Source: Streptomyces zagrosensis (GTDB lineage Bacteria > Actinomycetota > Actinomycetes > Streptomycetales > Streptomycetaceae). From it: a stretch of 52,537 nucleotides of DNA. The notes under the pieces are model-generated. The model saw only the letters and a list, made by a program, of their open reading frames with translations. It did no database searches and was not told the DNA's origin. The DNA lies in contig NZ_JACHJL010000031.1 in the NCBI RefSeq assembly GCF_014203645.1, forward strand, positions 1 through 52,537. The letters run 5' to 3'. A program made the translations under genes and the position numbers. Below, one piece after another: positions 16,415-25,132 of this stretch. How positions within the stretch are numbered: the stretch's first letter is position 1; the number at the start of each line of letters is the position of its first letter.

Positions 16415-17577
16415 ACCCGTTGCTGGGCGCGGAGCAGGCGGTGATCGGTTCCGTGCTGCTCGACCCGGGTCAGCTCTCGAACCTCGACTGGCTCGCACCA
16501 GATCACTTCTACCGACCAGCCCACCAGGCGCTGTTCGCCGCGTTGCGCAAGCTCCGGGACGACGGCCACCCCGCGTTGGCGGAAGAGACCGTACCGCTGT
16601 CGTGGGTGACCGATGCGGTCGCCGAGGCCAGCACCCACGTACGAGGGCTGACCGCGACGTACGCCCACACCCTGATCGTGGCCTGCCCGCGGCCCGCGCA
16701 CGCTCCGGTGTACGGCCGCATGGTGCTGGAGGGCGCGATCCAGCGCAGCATCACCGAACACGCGATCCGCCTTCACCAGGCGGCTCGCGCCGACGCCGTG
16801 CAGGGCGACGTCGAGGGAGCCCTGCATTACGCGGACGTCCTTGCCGGCGTGCTCAGCGATCTCGCACAGCGGTGGGGTACCGAACCGCGCCCGGTCACGC
16901 CTGCTACTCCGTCGGCCGCCGTCCCGGCCTTGCCACCGCTGGTTCGGGCCGACCGGGTCGCCGAGGACGAGCGGTTCCTTCTGGCCGTCCTCGCTGAGCA
17001 GCCGAAGGCCATGGACGAGGTAGTCGGCTGGCTGCGGCCTGGCGACTTCGCCGACCCCGCCCACGGGCAGCTCTACCGCTGCCTCGGCGCACTGCACCAC
17101 CGGGGTGAGCCCATCGATCGGGTCACCTTGCTCTGGGAGACACAGCGGCGTGGGCTTCTGGCCGACGGAACGCTGTCCAGCGATCAGCTCGCCGCCATCT
17201 GCGACGGCGTGGGTCCAGGCAGCGCCGAATGGCTCGGCGAGCTGGTGATGCGCTCGTCGGTCACCCGCACGGCGGCGACCTCCGCGCGTGCCATCCGGGC
17301 CTTGGCGGAGAACGAGGCTTTGGCCCCCGGGAGGCTCATCAATCACGCGTTGCACGCGCTCGGTCCGCTCGATGAAGTGCGTGCCCGCTGGCAGACCGCG
17401 ACCGGCCGCCCCGCACCGACGCCGACCCCGGCTCCCTCACCCACCGGGCCGCCCCCTGCGCAGGTGCACGCGGCACTCGCCCGCAGCACACCGCGCCCAG
17501 TCTCGCCGTCCCCGGTCCGGCCTGGCTCTGCCCCCAGCCCGGCCGCCGTGCGACCGCCCTCTCGCCGACACAGCTGA
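16411..17577 (+). CDS. Protein with two DnaB-helicase N-terminal-like domains and no ATPase domain
   Basis: The 388-residue protein starts like a replicative helicase N-domain (NPLLGAEQAVIGSVLLDP, then HFYRPAHQALFAALRKL). It repeats that pattern from about residue 185 (DERFLLAVLAEQPKAMDEVV, DPAHGQLYRCLGALHHRGE). No Walker A or RecA-like core follows; a Pro/Ala-rich tail ends the protein. The DnaB N-domain normally binds primase and holds the hexamer ring. A duplicated stand-alone copy could act as a helicase adaptor or decoy for the host replisome. This role is inference; the domain pattern is seen directly. Confidence 0.75.
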   Translation: MNPLLGAEQAVIGSVLLDPGQLSNLDWLAPDHFYRPAHQALFAALRKLRDDGHPALAEETVPLSWVTDAVAEASTHVRGLTATYAHTLIVACPRPAHAPVYGRMVLEGAIQRSITEHAIRLHQAARADAVQGDVEGALHYADVLAGVLSDLAQRWGTEPRPVTPATPSAAVPALPPLVRADRVAEDERFLLAVLAEQPKAMDEVVGWLRPGDFADPAHGQLYRCLGALHHRGEPIDRVTLLWETQRRGLLADGTLSSDQLAAICDGVGPGSAEWLGELVMRSSVTRTAATSARAIRALAENEALAPGRLINHALHALGPLDEVRARWQTATGRPAPTPTPAPSPTGPPPAQVHAALARSTPRPVSPSPVRPGSAPSPAAVRPPSRRHS

Positions 17578-17622
17578 ACCCTCCCCTCTTTCCGTCGCTC
17601 GTCCTCTCCCTTGGAATTCACC

Positions 17623-18204
17623 GTGAACAACACCCCCGACACCGATGCCTTGGCTTTGCGTGCCACGGCCTCAGCCTTCGATGCCCAGCGCGGCAAGCTC
17701 CCGATTCCCGGAGACCCCCACCGCTCGCCGAACAGCGTCGCCGTCGCCCAGCAGATCTCCGAACTCGGCGCGCTGATCAGCGGTTTGGGTGACGAGGTCT
17801 CCTCCCGGGTCGTCGGCCAAGACCAGGAGGCCCACACCGCGCGGGCCATCACCAGCTTCGCCGCCGCCGTAGGGCCTGCCGGCGAGGCGGCATCCGCTCT
17901 CGGGGCAGTGGCCCACCAGCTCTCGTTCCTCAACCAGACCGAGCACCTCCGCGACCAGCCCGATGCCCGGGACGCTCGGGAGGCTGCGGCACGGGTGACG
18001 GATGACGCGCTCAGCATGGCGGACACCGCCCTACGCGAAGCCGCCGACGCCCTTCACGCCGCGTCAGCGACGGTCTCGCCTCCGTCCGCGCGGCTGCAGG
18101 CAGCCCGTAGCCGATCCGCGACCGCGGCTCCCGCATTCGCTTCACCTCCGCCGACAGTCCCGGGAGCAGCAGCTCCTGCGAGCCGGATCGCTCGGGGTCG
18201 GTGA
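17623..18204 (+). CDS. Helical hypothetical protein
   Basis: 193 residues from GTG 17623 (GGAATTC-type site upstream; an in-frame TTG lies 12 bases earlier). It is strongly helical with Ala/Gln/Glu-rich heptads (VAQQISELGALISGL, AVAHQLSFLNQTEHLRDQP) and a Pro/Ala/Arg-rich tail, so it is probably a coiled-coil protein. No family is recognised. Immediately followed by the C5-methyltransferase gene. Confidence 0.65.
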   Translation: MNNTPDTDALALRATASAFDAQRGKLPIPGDPHRSPNSVAVAQQISELGALISGLGDEVSSRVVGQDQEAHTARAITSFAAAVGPAGEAASALGAVAHQLSFLNQTEHLRDQPDARDAREAAARVTDDALSMADTALREAADALHAASATVSPPSARLQAARSRSATAAPAFASPPPTVPGAAAPASRIARGR

Positions 18205-18205
18205 C

Positions 18206-19403
18206 ATGCGGACCGCCATCGCACCCCCTCCGCTGATCGGCTCGCTCTGCTCGGGGTACGGCGGGCTGGACCTCGGCGTCCAGTCCGCGCTCGGCGGCAC
18301 GCTGGCCTGGCACGCGGAAGTCGATCCAAACGCCTCGCGCATCCTGTCCCGCCACTGGCCCGGCGTCCCGAACTTGGGCGATATCACGACCGTCGGCTGG
18401 TCCACCGTTCCCCGGGTGTGCGTCCTGACTGCGGGTTTCCCCTGTCAAAGACGTCTCGGTCGCCGGCCGCCGGGCCGGACTCAACTCCCAGACCCGCTCC
18501 GGGCTGTGGCTGCACGTCGCCCGTGCGGTCGAAGCCCTCCGACCCTGCCTGGTTGTGATCGAGAATGTGCGCGGCCTCCTCACCTCACCCGCCGGTTCCC
18601 CTGGCGACGTGGAATTCTGCCCGTGGTGTCTGGGAGACACCCCAGGTCAGCCTCCTCTGCGGGCACTCGGTGCCGTACTCGGATCCCTGGCCGACCTCCG
18701 GTACGACGCGAGGTGGCTCGTGCTTCGCGCCTCCGATATCGGAGCCCCGCACCGCCGCGAGCGCACTTTCCTCGTCGCCCGGCCTGCCGAACGCCCTGTT
18801 CAAGACGCCGACCAGCAACATCGCGAAGAACGGCGGCTCGCAACACCCCTCCAAGAGGAAGAGCGGAGGACACGGCCCGAGCCTGGCCGACGAGGTGGAG
18901 TGGCTCCTGCCTACGCCGAAGGCGTCGGACGGGATCAAGGGCTCGCCCAACCAGCGGCACGGCAATGGGGACATGACCCTGCCGAGTGCGGCGGCGTCAC
19001 TGCTGCCCACACCGCGGGCCAGCGACACGGGCACCCCGCGACGCCGAGCGGGCAAGGGATGGCGCCCTCCCGCAACGGCAATAACTCTGCCGCTCTGGAC
19101 GGAATCGGCTCCGAAAACCGGGGGGCCGACCAGCGATGGGGGGCGTACGCAGCCGCCATCACCCGGTGGGAGACGCTTACCCGCCCCGCGCCGCCGCCCA
19201 CCGATGCGGCCGGACGCCTTCGCGCTGACTTCGTGGAGTGGATGCAGGGACTGGAGCCCGGCTGGGTCACCGCCACTCCCGGGCTCGGACGACCAGCTCA
19301 ACTCACCGCACTGGGCAACGGCGTCGTGCCTCAACAGGCGCGCCGTGCAATGCAGTTGTTGGCGCAGCCCCTCCCGCGCTGCTCTCGCTGCACGACGACG
19401 TAG
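18206..19403 (+). pseudogene. C5-cytosine DNA methyltransferase, broken by three frameshifts
   Basis: The N-terminal motif I is GSLCSGYGGLDLGVQ and motif IV is GFPCQ with the catalytic Cys. Motif VI is VVIENVRGLL, followed by DARWLVLRASDIGAPHRRER. The target-recognition region (LLPTPKASDG) and the final ALGNGVVPQQA motif are also present, so all key elements exist. They lie in different frames. One surplus base sits at 18449 right inside the PCQ codons (TGTCAAAGACG). A second +1 occurs near 18779 in a CCC run, and a -1 near 19040-19080. Unless these are sequencing errors the enzyme is dead. It is the second orphan methyltransferase of the element and may have protected it from host restriction. 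Confidence 0.85.
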
Positions 19404-19496
19404 CACCTCACTACCGGCATTTCCCGGCCGGACCAAATCGCGGTTCCTCCAGATCCTCTTCCTCATGTCGCCGTCTCACAGATGGAGCACGCCCCC

Positions 19497-20102
19497 ATGT
19501 CCGACCCCAGCCCGTCCACCCCCGACCAAGAACCGTTCCGCGTCCCCGACGGGGACCTCGACGACCTCGCCAGCACCCTCGCCAAGACAATGGCCGAGGT
19601 CAGGCAGCACGGCGTCATCCTCGACCGCCTGGGCTCCGAGCCCGCCCCCGCCTCCGCCGCACTCCCGCCGGCGGACGGCGCTCCGACCGCAGAGGCGGCC
19701 AGTTCCCCGCAGGAGGGCGGCCCCGCTTCGGTGTTCATCCTCGCCTTGGGCGGTGAGGCGTACGCCATCGAACTCGCCGCCCTCAGCGACTGGGTGAACT
19801 ACCTCTTCCTGCCGGTGTACGGCCGCGAGATCAGCACCACTCGTCCGTGGTGTGCGCAGTGGCACGAACACCCCGAGGCCGTCGCCCGGCTTCACGCGCT
19901 CTGGCTCGCATGGCAGCAACTCACCGACACCGAAGCCGGACTGACTGGCCCCTCAACCTGGCACCGCGACCACCTGGACCAAACGCTGGTCCACCTCCGT
20001 GCACCAGACGGCCCCTTCGCCGCGTGCGCAACGAGCCCGACCCGACCCAACCATCGTGTGCTGACCACCCCAGCGCCCGAGCAGTGGGGAGTGGCGGCAT
20101 GA
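19497..20102 (+). CDS. DUF4913 domain protein
   Basis: 201 residues. The C-terminal half shows the DUF4913 pattern: WVNYLFLPVYGREI, WCAQWHEHPEAVARLHALW, TWHRDHLDQTLVHL, then GPF-x-x-C. The N-terminal 80 residues are polar and low-complexity. The function of the family is unknown. It is common in actinomycete plasmids and conjugative elements next to VirD4-type genes. ATG 19497 has GGAG 9 bases upstream. The stop overlaps the next start (ATGA). Confidence 0.85.
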   Translation: MSDPSPSTPDQEPFRVPDGDLDDLASTLAKTMAEVRQHGVILDRLGSEPAPASAALPPADGAPTAEAASSPQEGGPASVFILALGGEAYAIELAALSDWVNYLFLPVYGREISTTRPWCAQWHEHPEAVARLHALWLAWQQLTDTEAGLTGPSTWHRDHLDQTLVHLRAPDGPFAACATSPTRPNHRVLTTPAPEQWGVAA

Positions 20103-20866
20103 GCGACGTACTCGACTTCCGTCTCAACGATCTCGTGCCCGCCGACGCGGACTCCAAGTACGCGCAGCGGGGGTTCTGCTCAGATGACCTGACCATTCTG
20201 GCTGAGCACCACACCGCCCCCAACGGCTCCCACAGTTACGTCGTCGCCCACGACAGGTCGATTACTCGGGGTGTGCCCGGTGAGCCGCAGATAGCCGCGA
20301 TCACGGTCGCACGGGACTGCAACCTGCACACGTACACCCTTCAGACGGCTTATCACGCCACGGCGCCCTTTGCTCAGAACTGGTTGATCGAACGCGGCTG
20401 CCCACCCGAGCGAATCGCTCAGATCGGCGACGACTGCATGCAGCCCGCCGACGATCTCACCGTCCAAATCGAGCAGCACAACCGGGAGTCGGGCACTCGG
20501 TACGAAGTCCTCAGCAGTAGGACCTCGGATCTCGTCCCGTGTGAGGCGTGGACGATGACGCGCGACTGCCTCACCGGCCAGGCACCGGTTCGTGTCTTTC
20601 CCCAAGAGGGGGACTTCGACGCCCACACCTACACGGTGCGTGAAGGTGCCTTCTTCGACGAAAGGGCAGCCGGCCGCTGTCTGGACGAGCGCGGCGGCCC
20701 CATGCCGCAGCCGCCGGAGTACCGCGGTCAGGCCATCGAGCACAGGGCCCGCGCTGCCCTCATCCGCTCGTCCGGCGCCTCCGCGATACCGAAAGCCGGC
20801 CTCGACGCCCCCAGCGCGCCTCCGACAGGAACGGCACAGCGACCGAGCCGCGGGCGGTCGCTGTGA
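20099..20866 (+). CDS. Hypothetical protein of the transfer region
   Basis: 255 residues, soluble, with several Cys residues and a strand-rich middle (HSYVVAHDRS, HTYTLQTAYHATAPFAQNWL). It contains two internally similar segments, each pairing a CE/CN-x-HTYT-like strand with a helix. The C-terminal 50 residues are Pro/Ala/Arg-rich. No family is recognised. It is coupled by overlaps to both the DUF4913 gene and the RelE-like gene. Confidence 0.65.
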   Translation: MSDVLDFRLNDLVPADADSKYAQRGFCSDDLTILAEHHTAPNGSHSYVVAHDRSITRGVPGEPQIAAITVARDCNLHTYTLQTAYHATAPFAQNWLIERGCPPERIAQIGDDCMQPADDLTVQIEQHNRESGTRYEVLSSRTSDLVPCEAWTMTRDCLTGQAPVRVFPQEGDFDAHTYTVREGAFFDERAAGRCLDERGGPMPQPPEYRGQAIEHRARAALIRSSGASAIPKAGLDAPSAPPTGTAQRPSRGRSL

Positions 20867-21339
20867 GCCGCGCCCGCTTCGCCTTCTCCGCACACCCCGA
20901 CGCCATCGCGGACCTCCGAGAACTGCCCGACGAAATACGCGACTTGGCCCTGCTGGAGTTGCAGAACCTGGTTCACGGCAGCGATGACTGCCTGCCGTTG
21001 AAGGGTCGCCTCGCGGGCTTCCACAAGGTCTACGTCGATCCGTCCGTCTCCTACCGGATGGTCATCCAGTTCCGCCCGGCTCCCCCGACCTCGCACCACA
21101 AGCGCGAGATCTATCTCGTCGCCGCCGGTAGCAGGAAGGACTACGCGGTCTACCGCTCGGCACACCTGCGCACCAACCCCCACCAGGACACCGAGACAGC
21201 CTCTGCCTCCGAGGCGCGCGTGCAGGCCGCTCGCTCTCGCTCTCCCCGCACGGTCGCCCAGCCGACTGCTGCCCCGGCGACTCCTCCCGCAGCAGTCCAA
21301 CCCGTTGCTGCCGCTCCTCGAAAGGCTGCCCAGCGATGA
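20863..21339 (+). CDS. RelE/ParE-like protein with an Ala/Pro-rich tail
   Basis: Residues 5-100 have the RelE/ParE plan: FSAHPDAIADLRELPDEIRD as the two helices, then LPLKGRLAGFHKVYV, YRMVIQFR and REIYLVAAGSRKDYAVYRSA as the beta sheet and end helix. The 58-residue extension is low-complexity. GTG 20863 overlaps the previous stop. Toxins of this fold cleave mRNA on the ribosome or inhibit gyrase. No antitoxin-like gene (small HTH or RHH protein) is adjacent, so it may be inactive, be neutralised elsewhere, or have another role. Confidence 0.75.
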   Translation: MSRARFAFSAHPDAIADLRELPDEIRDLALLELQNLVHGSDDCLPLKGRLAGFHKVYVDPSVSYRMVIQFRPAPPTSHHKREIYLVAAGSRKDYAVYRSAHLRTNPHQDTETASASEARVQAARSRSPRTVAQPTAAPATPPAAVQPVAAAPRKAAQR

Positions 21340-22013
21340 CCGCCGACCGCGCCCCCCTGGCCCGTACCGAACTGGCTGACCTCCTCACCGAGGGCGCGCA
21401 CAGCGTCTCCGGCATCCTCACCGCCGAGTACCCGACGGCCGCTAGCCGTTCCTACCTGCACCCCGTGCTCGGTGCACTATCCGCCGGGCCCCAGGTCGTC
21501 TGCGAGCTGAACGACCGGCTCGAAGGCTTCGTAGCCGACGTGGCCGACGATCCGCTCCCCACGACACCGGCAGGTCTCTTCACCCTGGCGTCCTACGCCT
21601 CGGCGCTGGGATGGCTCACCGAGTCCCTCGCCGAGCTGACCGCCTCGGTCGACCGGATCTGCACGCGCGTCGGCATCCCCACGGAGCCGCCGGACCCGGC
21701 CTTCGCCGCACGGGTCAGCGTGGAGCACAACAGCGAGTTCGACTTCGCCTTTAGCGCCCTGGAGTTGGCGGCGATCCGTACTGCGGCCGAGGCCGCCGGT
21801 CTCGCGCCGGCCGACTACGTCGAGGTGCTCTCCGAGTCCCTGCTCGCAGCCTCCCGGATCACCGACGCCTGCATGGAGATCTCCAGCGGCCTAATCGAAG
21901 ACGCCGCGTACGTCCTCGGCGAGGCGACCGACCACGTCTGGATCGGCGACGGTCCCAAGAGCCTGCCCACTTTGGTGCGCTCCCTGCTCGCCCGAATGGA
22001 GGCGGCGGAATGA
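21336..22013 (+). CDS. Hypothetical helical protein
   Basis: 225 residues, soluble, mostly helical. The middle contains FDFAFSALELAAIRTAAEAAG followed by PADYVEVLSESLLAAS, a ribbon/HTH-like or helical-bundle stretch. It overlaps the RelE-like stop and the following start by ATGA pairs. No family is recognised. Its position directly after the RelE-like gene makes it a formal antitoxin candidate, but it is unusually large for one. Confidence 0.6.
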   Translation: MTADRAPLARTELADLLTEGAHSVSGILTAEYPTAASRSYLHPVLGALSAGPQVVCELNDRLEGFVADVADDPLPTTPAGLFTLASYASALGWLTESLAELTASVDRICTRVGIPTEPPDPAFAARVSVEHNSEFDFAFSALELAAIRTAAEAAGLAPADYVEVLSESLLAASRITDACMEISSGLIEDAAYVLGEATDHVWIGDGPKSLPTLVRSLLARMEAAE

Positions 22014-22832
22014 ACCCTCACGACGCGACCAAGCGGCCCGGCGCCCACCTCGTCGCCCAGATGCTCGGCGTTGAAAACCCCGGACGCTGAACACCGCCTA
22101 CCGACCAAATGAGCCGCTGTACCTCGCCGCGACGCTCGTCATCGGGGCCGCCCATGACCTAGACGAGCTGCATGGCCGCGTAACTCACGCCTCCAAGGCC
22201 GCACTCGGACTGCTCGAACCCCTCGGACGAGGCAAATTCACCGGCTCGCCCGGCTCGTACGAGCCCCTGCGGTCCGCGGTCCAACAGATCGGACACCTCA
22301 TTTCACGACAGAACGCGGCCTACGAGCGGCTCACCCAATCGATCTTCGCGTACCGCCATCTCCTGCCCGAGTCGGATGCTGCTCAGCCCTCGACCGCAGA
22401 GACCCGCGGCCCGAACCGCGAACACGATCCCGGCCGGGTCGATGACTGGGCCGTCTCGGACGAACGCAAGCTCGAAGCCCTTCAAGCCGCCGAGACCGGC
22501 GAACTGCGATTTCACCGCAGCGGCAATCACGGCCACGCCTACCTCTCCTTTGGACAAGGCCCGCGTCTTGACCAGGAGATCGTCGAAACCGTCCAGCGAC
22601 TGGTCGCCGACGGGCTACTGGTCCAGGACAGGAGCCCGGACTGTATCGGCCTGGGCAGCTCCTCTCGCTCACGCCCCTGGGCGAGGCGGCCCTTCGAAAG
22701 GCTCGTGCCACAGCGCCGCGTGTATCCGTCGCCCTCAGCCGCACCAGCACGACGGCGCACTCCGGCGCCATCGTCAATCCGGCTATCGAGCCCGTAACCA
22801 AGGCCTCCAGCCAGCCTTCCCGTCCCCGCTAA
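22010..22832 (+). pseudogene. Hypothetical protein gene broken by two single-base deletions
   Basis: ATG 22010 overlaps the previous stop. The first 26 codons (MNPHDATKRPGAHLVAQMLG) end at TGA 22088. The natural continuation LNTAYRPNEPLYLAATLV lies in another frame and runs about 185 codons. It then jumps frame again near 22647, after which PGQLLSLTPLGEAALRKA continues to TAA 22830-22832. Each break is repaired by adding one C (at 22087 and 22647). The repaired protein has about 274 residues. Its C-terminal part resembles a winged-helix reader (LFHR-like strand, LDQEIVETVQRLVADGLL), suggesting a DNA-binding role. Confidence 0.65.
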
Positions 22833-22855
22833 CTCGCAGCTGAAAGGACACCCCC

Positions 22856-23701
22856 ATGCCCAGCCCCGCACAACCCTTCGCCTCCTCCATCGGCTCGGTC
22901 GATGCCCAGCGTGTCGAGGACGCGCTTTCCCTGATAGCACCGAAGTGGACCACCTGGTCGGCGCAGACCCTGGCACAGCAGGATCGCCCCATGCGTGTGC
23001 GTGACGTCGCCGCCAGGCTCCCCTTCGTCAGCGAGCAGCTCATCAGCAAGCGGCTGGGCCAGATGCACGAGCATGGGCTGGTCAGCCGCGCCGACGACCG
23101 CCGCGGAGCTCCGTACCAGCTCAGCGCCCTCGGCACATCGCTGTCTCGGGTACACCACGCCCTTTCTGACTGGTCCCAGGTCAACCTGTCGCTCGGCGGC
23201 CAGGTAGCTGGTGCCGAACGCGTCGAGGACGCCGTGCGGCGTCTGCATCTACGGCATTCAACCGCCGTGATCCAAATCCTCGACGCGGGCGGCCCCACGC
23301 GGCTCGTCCACATCGCTGAGGAAGTCGGCCTCGACAACGCTCTCACCCGGCAGCGACTCAACCGGCTTCAGGCCGACGGCCTGGTCACCCGCACCGGACC
23401 GCGCCATGGTGACCCCTACGTTCTGACCGACGCTGGGCGGGCGCTGGGTCCCGTCTACGCAGTCGTCGAGCGCTGGAGTAACCCCGTCGCCGTGCGGAAG
23501 CACTCGGCGCCCCCGGTCTCCACCATGGCAGCCGCCTTGGCCCAAACCGACGTCCCGCTCGGAACGGACGGCATTCGCACGGCAGCGGCCCTGCGTCGGA
23601 GCACCGCCGTGCCGAATGCCATGTTCAGCCACGCACCACACCCGCAACCACAGGTGCCGGCCGCCGTCGCCCGCCATACGGCCCCCACTCGGGGCCGGTG
23701 A
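22856..23701 (+). CDS. Tandem HxlR-type winged-helix regulator
   Basis: The 281-residue protein contains two HxlR-like winged-helix domains. The first is near residues 22-100 (LIAPKWTTWSAQTLAQQDRP, then VSEQLISKRLGQMHEHGLVSR, then APYQLSALG). The second is near residues 122-205 (HSTAVIQILDAGGPTRLVHI, ALTRQRLNRLQADGLVTR, DPYVLTDAG). HxlR proteins normally have one domain and dimerise, so this one mimics a dimer in a single chain. The C-terminal 70 residues are low-complexity. AAAGGA lies upstream of ATG 22856. It probably regulates genes of the element; targets are unknown. Confidence 0.85.
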   Translation: MPSPAQPFASSIGSVDAQRVEDALSLIAPKWTTWSAQTLAQQDRPMRVRDVAARLPFVSEQLISKRLGQMHEHGLVSRADDRRGAPYQLSALGTSLSRVHHALSDWSQVNLSLGGQVAGAERVEDAVRRLHLRHSTAVIQILDAGGPTRLVHIAEEVGLDNALTRQRLNRLQADGLVTRTGPRHGDPYVLTDAGRALGPVYAVVERWSNPVAVRKHSAPPVSTMAAALAQTDVPLGTDGIRTAAALRRSTAVPNAMFSHAPHPQPQVPAAVARHTAPTRGR

Positions 23702-23822
23702 TCCAGGTGCCACGGAGAGCCAGCCGCATCTCCCCTCCCCTACAGCGCCCGCGTGCAGCCGAGCAGCCCGTCCTGCTGCGCACGCGGGCGCGCGCCCCTC
23801 CCACGCTCTCCGAGCCTCGACG

Positions 23823-24767
23823 ATGAGCCACCAACAGCCCGACGACCAAGACCCGTACCAAGAGGTACTGGTCAGCCCCATGTACCTGGCCGGTTCCAAC
23901 GGGACCGGAGAAGCTGGCTTCGCCCCCGTCGCCCACTGGCCGCACCACTACCTCGACGAGGGCCCCTGCCAACTGCTTGTCACCTCGCCGGATCAGAAAA
24001 TCCGCATCGGCTGGTTCGGTGACGACTTCGAGCTGTGGAAGATCGCTGCCGCCGAGGAGGCCGTCTGCGCACCCCGCTGGACGGCAACCTTCAACCACGT
24101 CACCCCGGCCGAGATCGTCGCCGGTCTCACCACCGCTCTGGCCCACGACTACGCCGAAGCCGATGCGTACGAGGGCAACGAACGCTTCCTGGCGAGCCCC
24201 TCGTACCGCTGGGCCGACGCCGTCCAGCCCCTGACCGATGCCGGCTGGACCCGCAACGGCGGAGCCGAGCTGGGCACCGCCGAAATCATCGCCCCAGACG
24301 GACAAGCAGGCGTCCTCATCGACAACCGCCGCTCCCGCCCGGACGCCGAAGCCGTAACGCTCTGGGCGGGTCCACCAGGGTGGGGCACTCGCGCGGAGGC
24401 GATCTTCTCCGCCCGGACCCCCTCCCACCTGATCGCCGCGACAGCGACGGCCATGGCCGATCCAGCCCCGGCGGTACGTGAGCGGCACCAAATCCACCGC
24501 GAGGTGGAGCACCTGGTCTCGCTCACCTCCATCGGCCCGACCGCGCCCCAGGCCCCTCGGGCTCCCACTCCCCTTGACGTACGCCGCACTGCTGTCACGC
24601 AGGCCGTCCACCGCGCCGCACGTTTCCCTCGGACAGCCGCCGACCTACGGGTCATGGCCGCCCGCAGCCGTACAGCGGCCCCGGCGCAGAACCAGTCGAG
24701 CACTCCCGCGCCCACTCTCGGGGCCAGGCCGCCGGCCGCTCCGACACCCCCACGCCACAGCCGCTGA
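23823..24767 (+). CDS. DUF317 domain protein (two copies)
   Basis: 314 residues. Two DUF317 modules are visible: one near residues 15-110 (VSPMYLAGSNGTGEAGFAP, IGWFGDDFELWKIAA) and one near 125-215 (YRWADAVQPLTDAGWTRNG, EAVTLWAGPPGWGTRAEAIF). A Pro/Ala/Arg-rich tail follows. The family is found mainly in Streptomyces and its mobile elements; its function is unknown. ATG 23823 lies at the end of a compact RBS-like GACGATGAG context. Confidence 0.85.
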   Translation: MSHQQPDDQDPYQEVLVSPMYLAGSNGTGEAGFAPVAHWPHHYLDEGPCQLLVTSPDQKIRIGWFGDDFELWKIAAAEEAVCAPRWTATFNHVTPAEIVAGLTTALAHDYAEADAYEGNERFLASPSYRWADAVQPLTDAGWTRNGGAELGTAEIIAPDGQAGVLIDNRRSRPDAEAVTLWAGPPGWGTRAEAIFSARTPSHLIAATATAMADPAPAVRERHQIHREVEHLVSLTSIGPTAPQAPRAPTPLDVRRTAVTQAVHRAARFPRTAADLRVMAARSRTAAPAQNQSSTPAPTLGARPPAAPTPPRHSR

Positions 24768-24837
24768 CTACCGGCTCCGGTCCCTGCGGGACAGCACCTG
24801 CACCCGAGGCACCACTCCGAATGCCGGGAGTTCCACC

Positions 24838-25132
24838 ATGCCCAACGCCACCACACTCGATCAGGCCACCGTCATGATCGAGACAGCCTGGGGCCGCCCG
24901 ATTGACACTCTGCAATTCCTCGCGGTCCGCCGCCCTGGCGACGACCCGCTCCTGCGCTCGGCCATGCGCACCCGCTCGGCTTTGGTCGTCACAGACTTCT
25001 CTGCACTAAGTCAAAGGTGAGTCGTTATGGCAGAGCCGGGCGGGCCGGGCGAGCAGGACCGCCGACAGAAAGATCACGGTCAGCACCCTAGACGCATGGG
25101 CCGGGCCACCACCCGATTCAGCGTTGGCTTAG
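24838..25132 (+). pseudogene. Hypothetical small protein, possibly frameshifted at CAAAGG
   Basis: ATG 24838 (GGGAG site upstream) opens a 60-codon frame with good composition (VMIETAWGRPIDTLQFLAV, then RTRSALVVTDFSAL) that ends SQR and TGA 25016-25018. If one A of the CAAAGG run is skipped, reading continues GESLWQSRAGRASRTADRK to TAG 25130-25132. The extension looks protein-like but I cannot confirm it. The simpler reading is a 60-residue protein. No family is recognised. Confidence 0.45.

Noticed and set aside
8475..18455. Idea that all GTCAAG sites were misread as GTCAAAG because of DNA modification
   Set aside because: Intact GTCAAG occurs at 5183, 8475 and elsewhere in the window, so the motif alone does not cause the extra A.
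18565..19797. One long plus-strand ORF over the methyltransferase and beyond
   Set aside because: Only its middle (LLPTPKASDG region) is real methyltransferase sequence; its two ends are out-of-frame readings of other genes.
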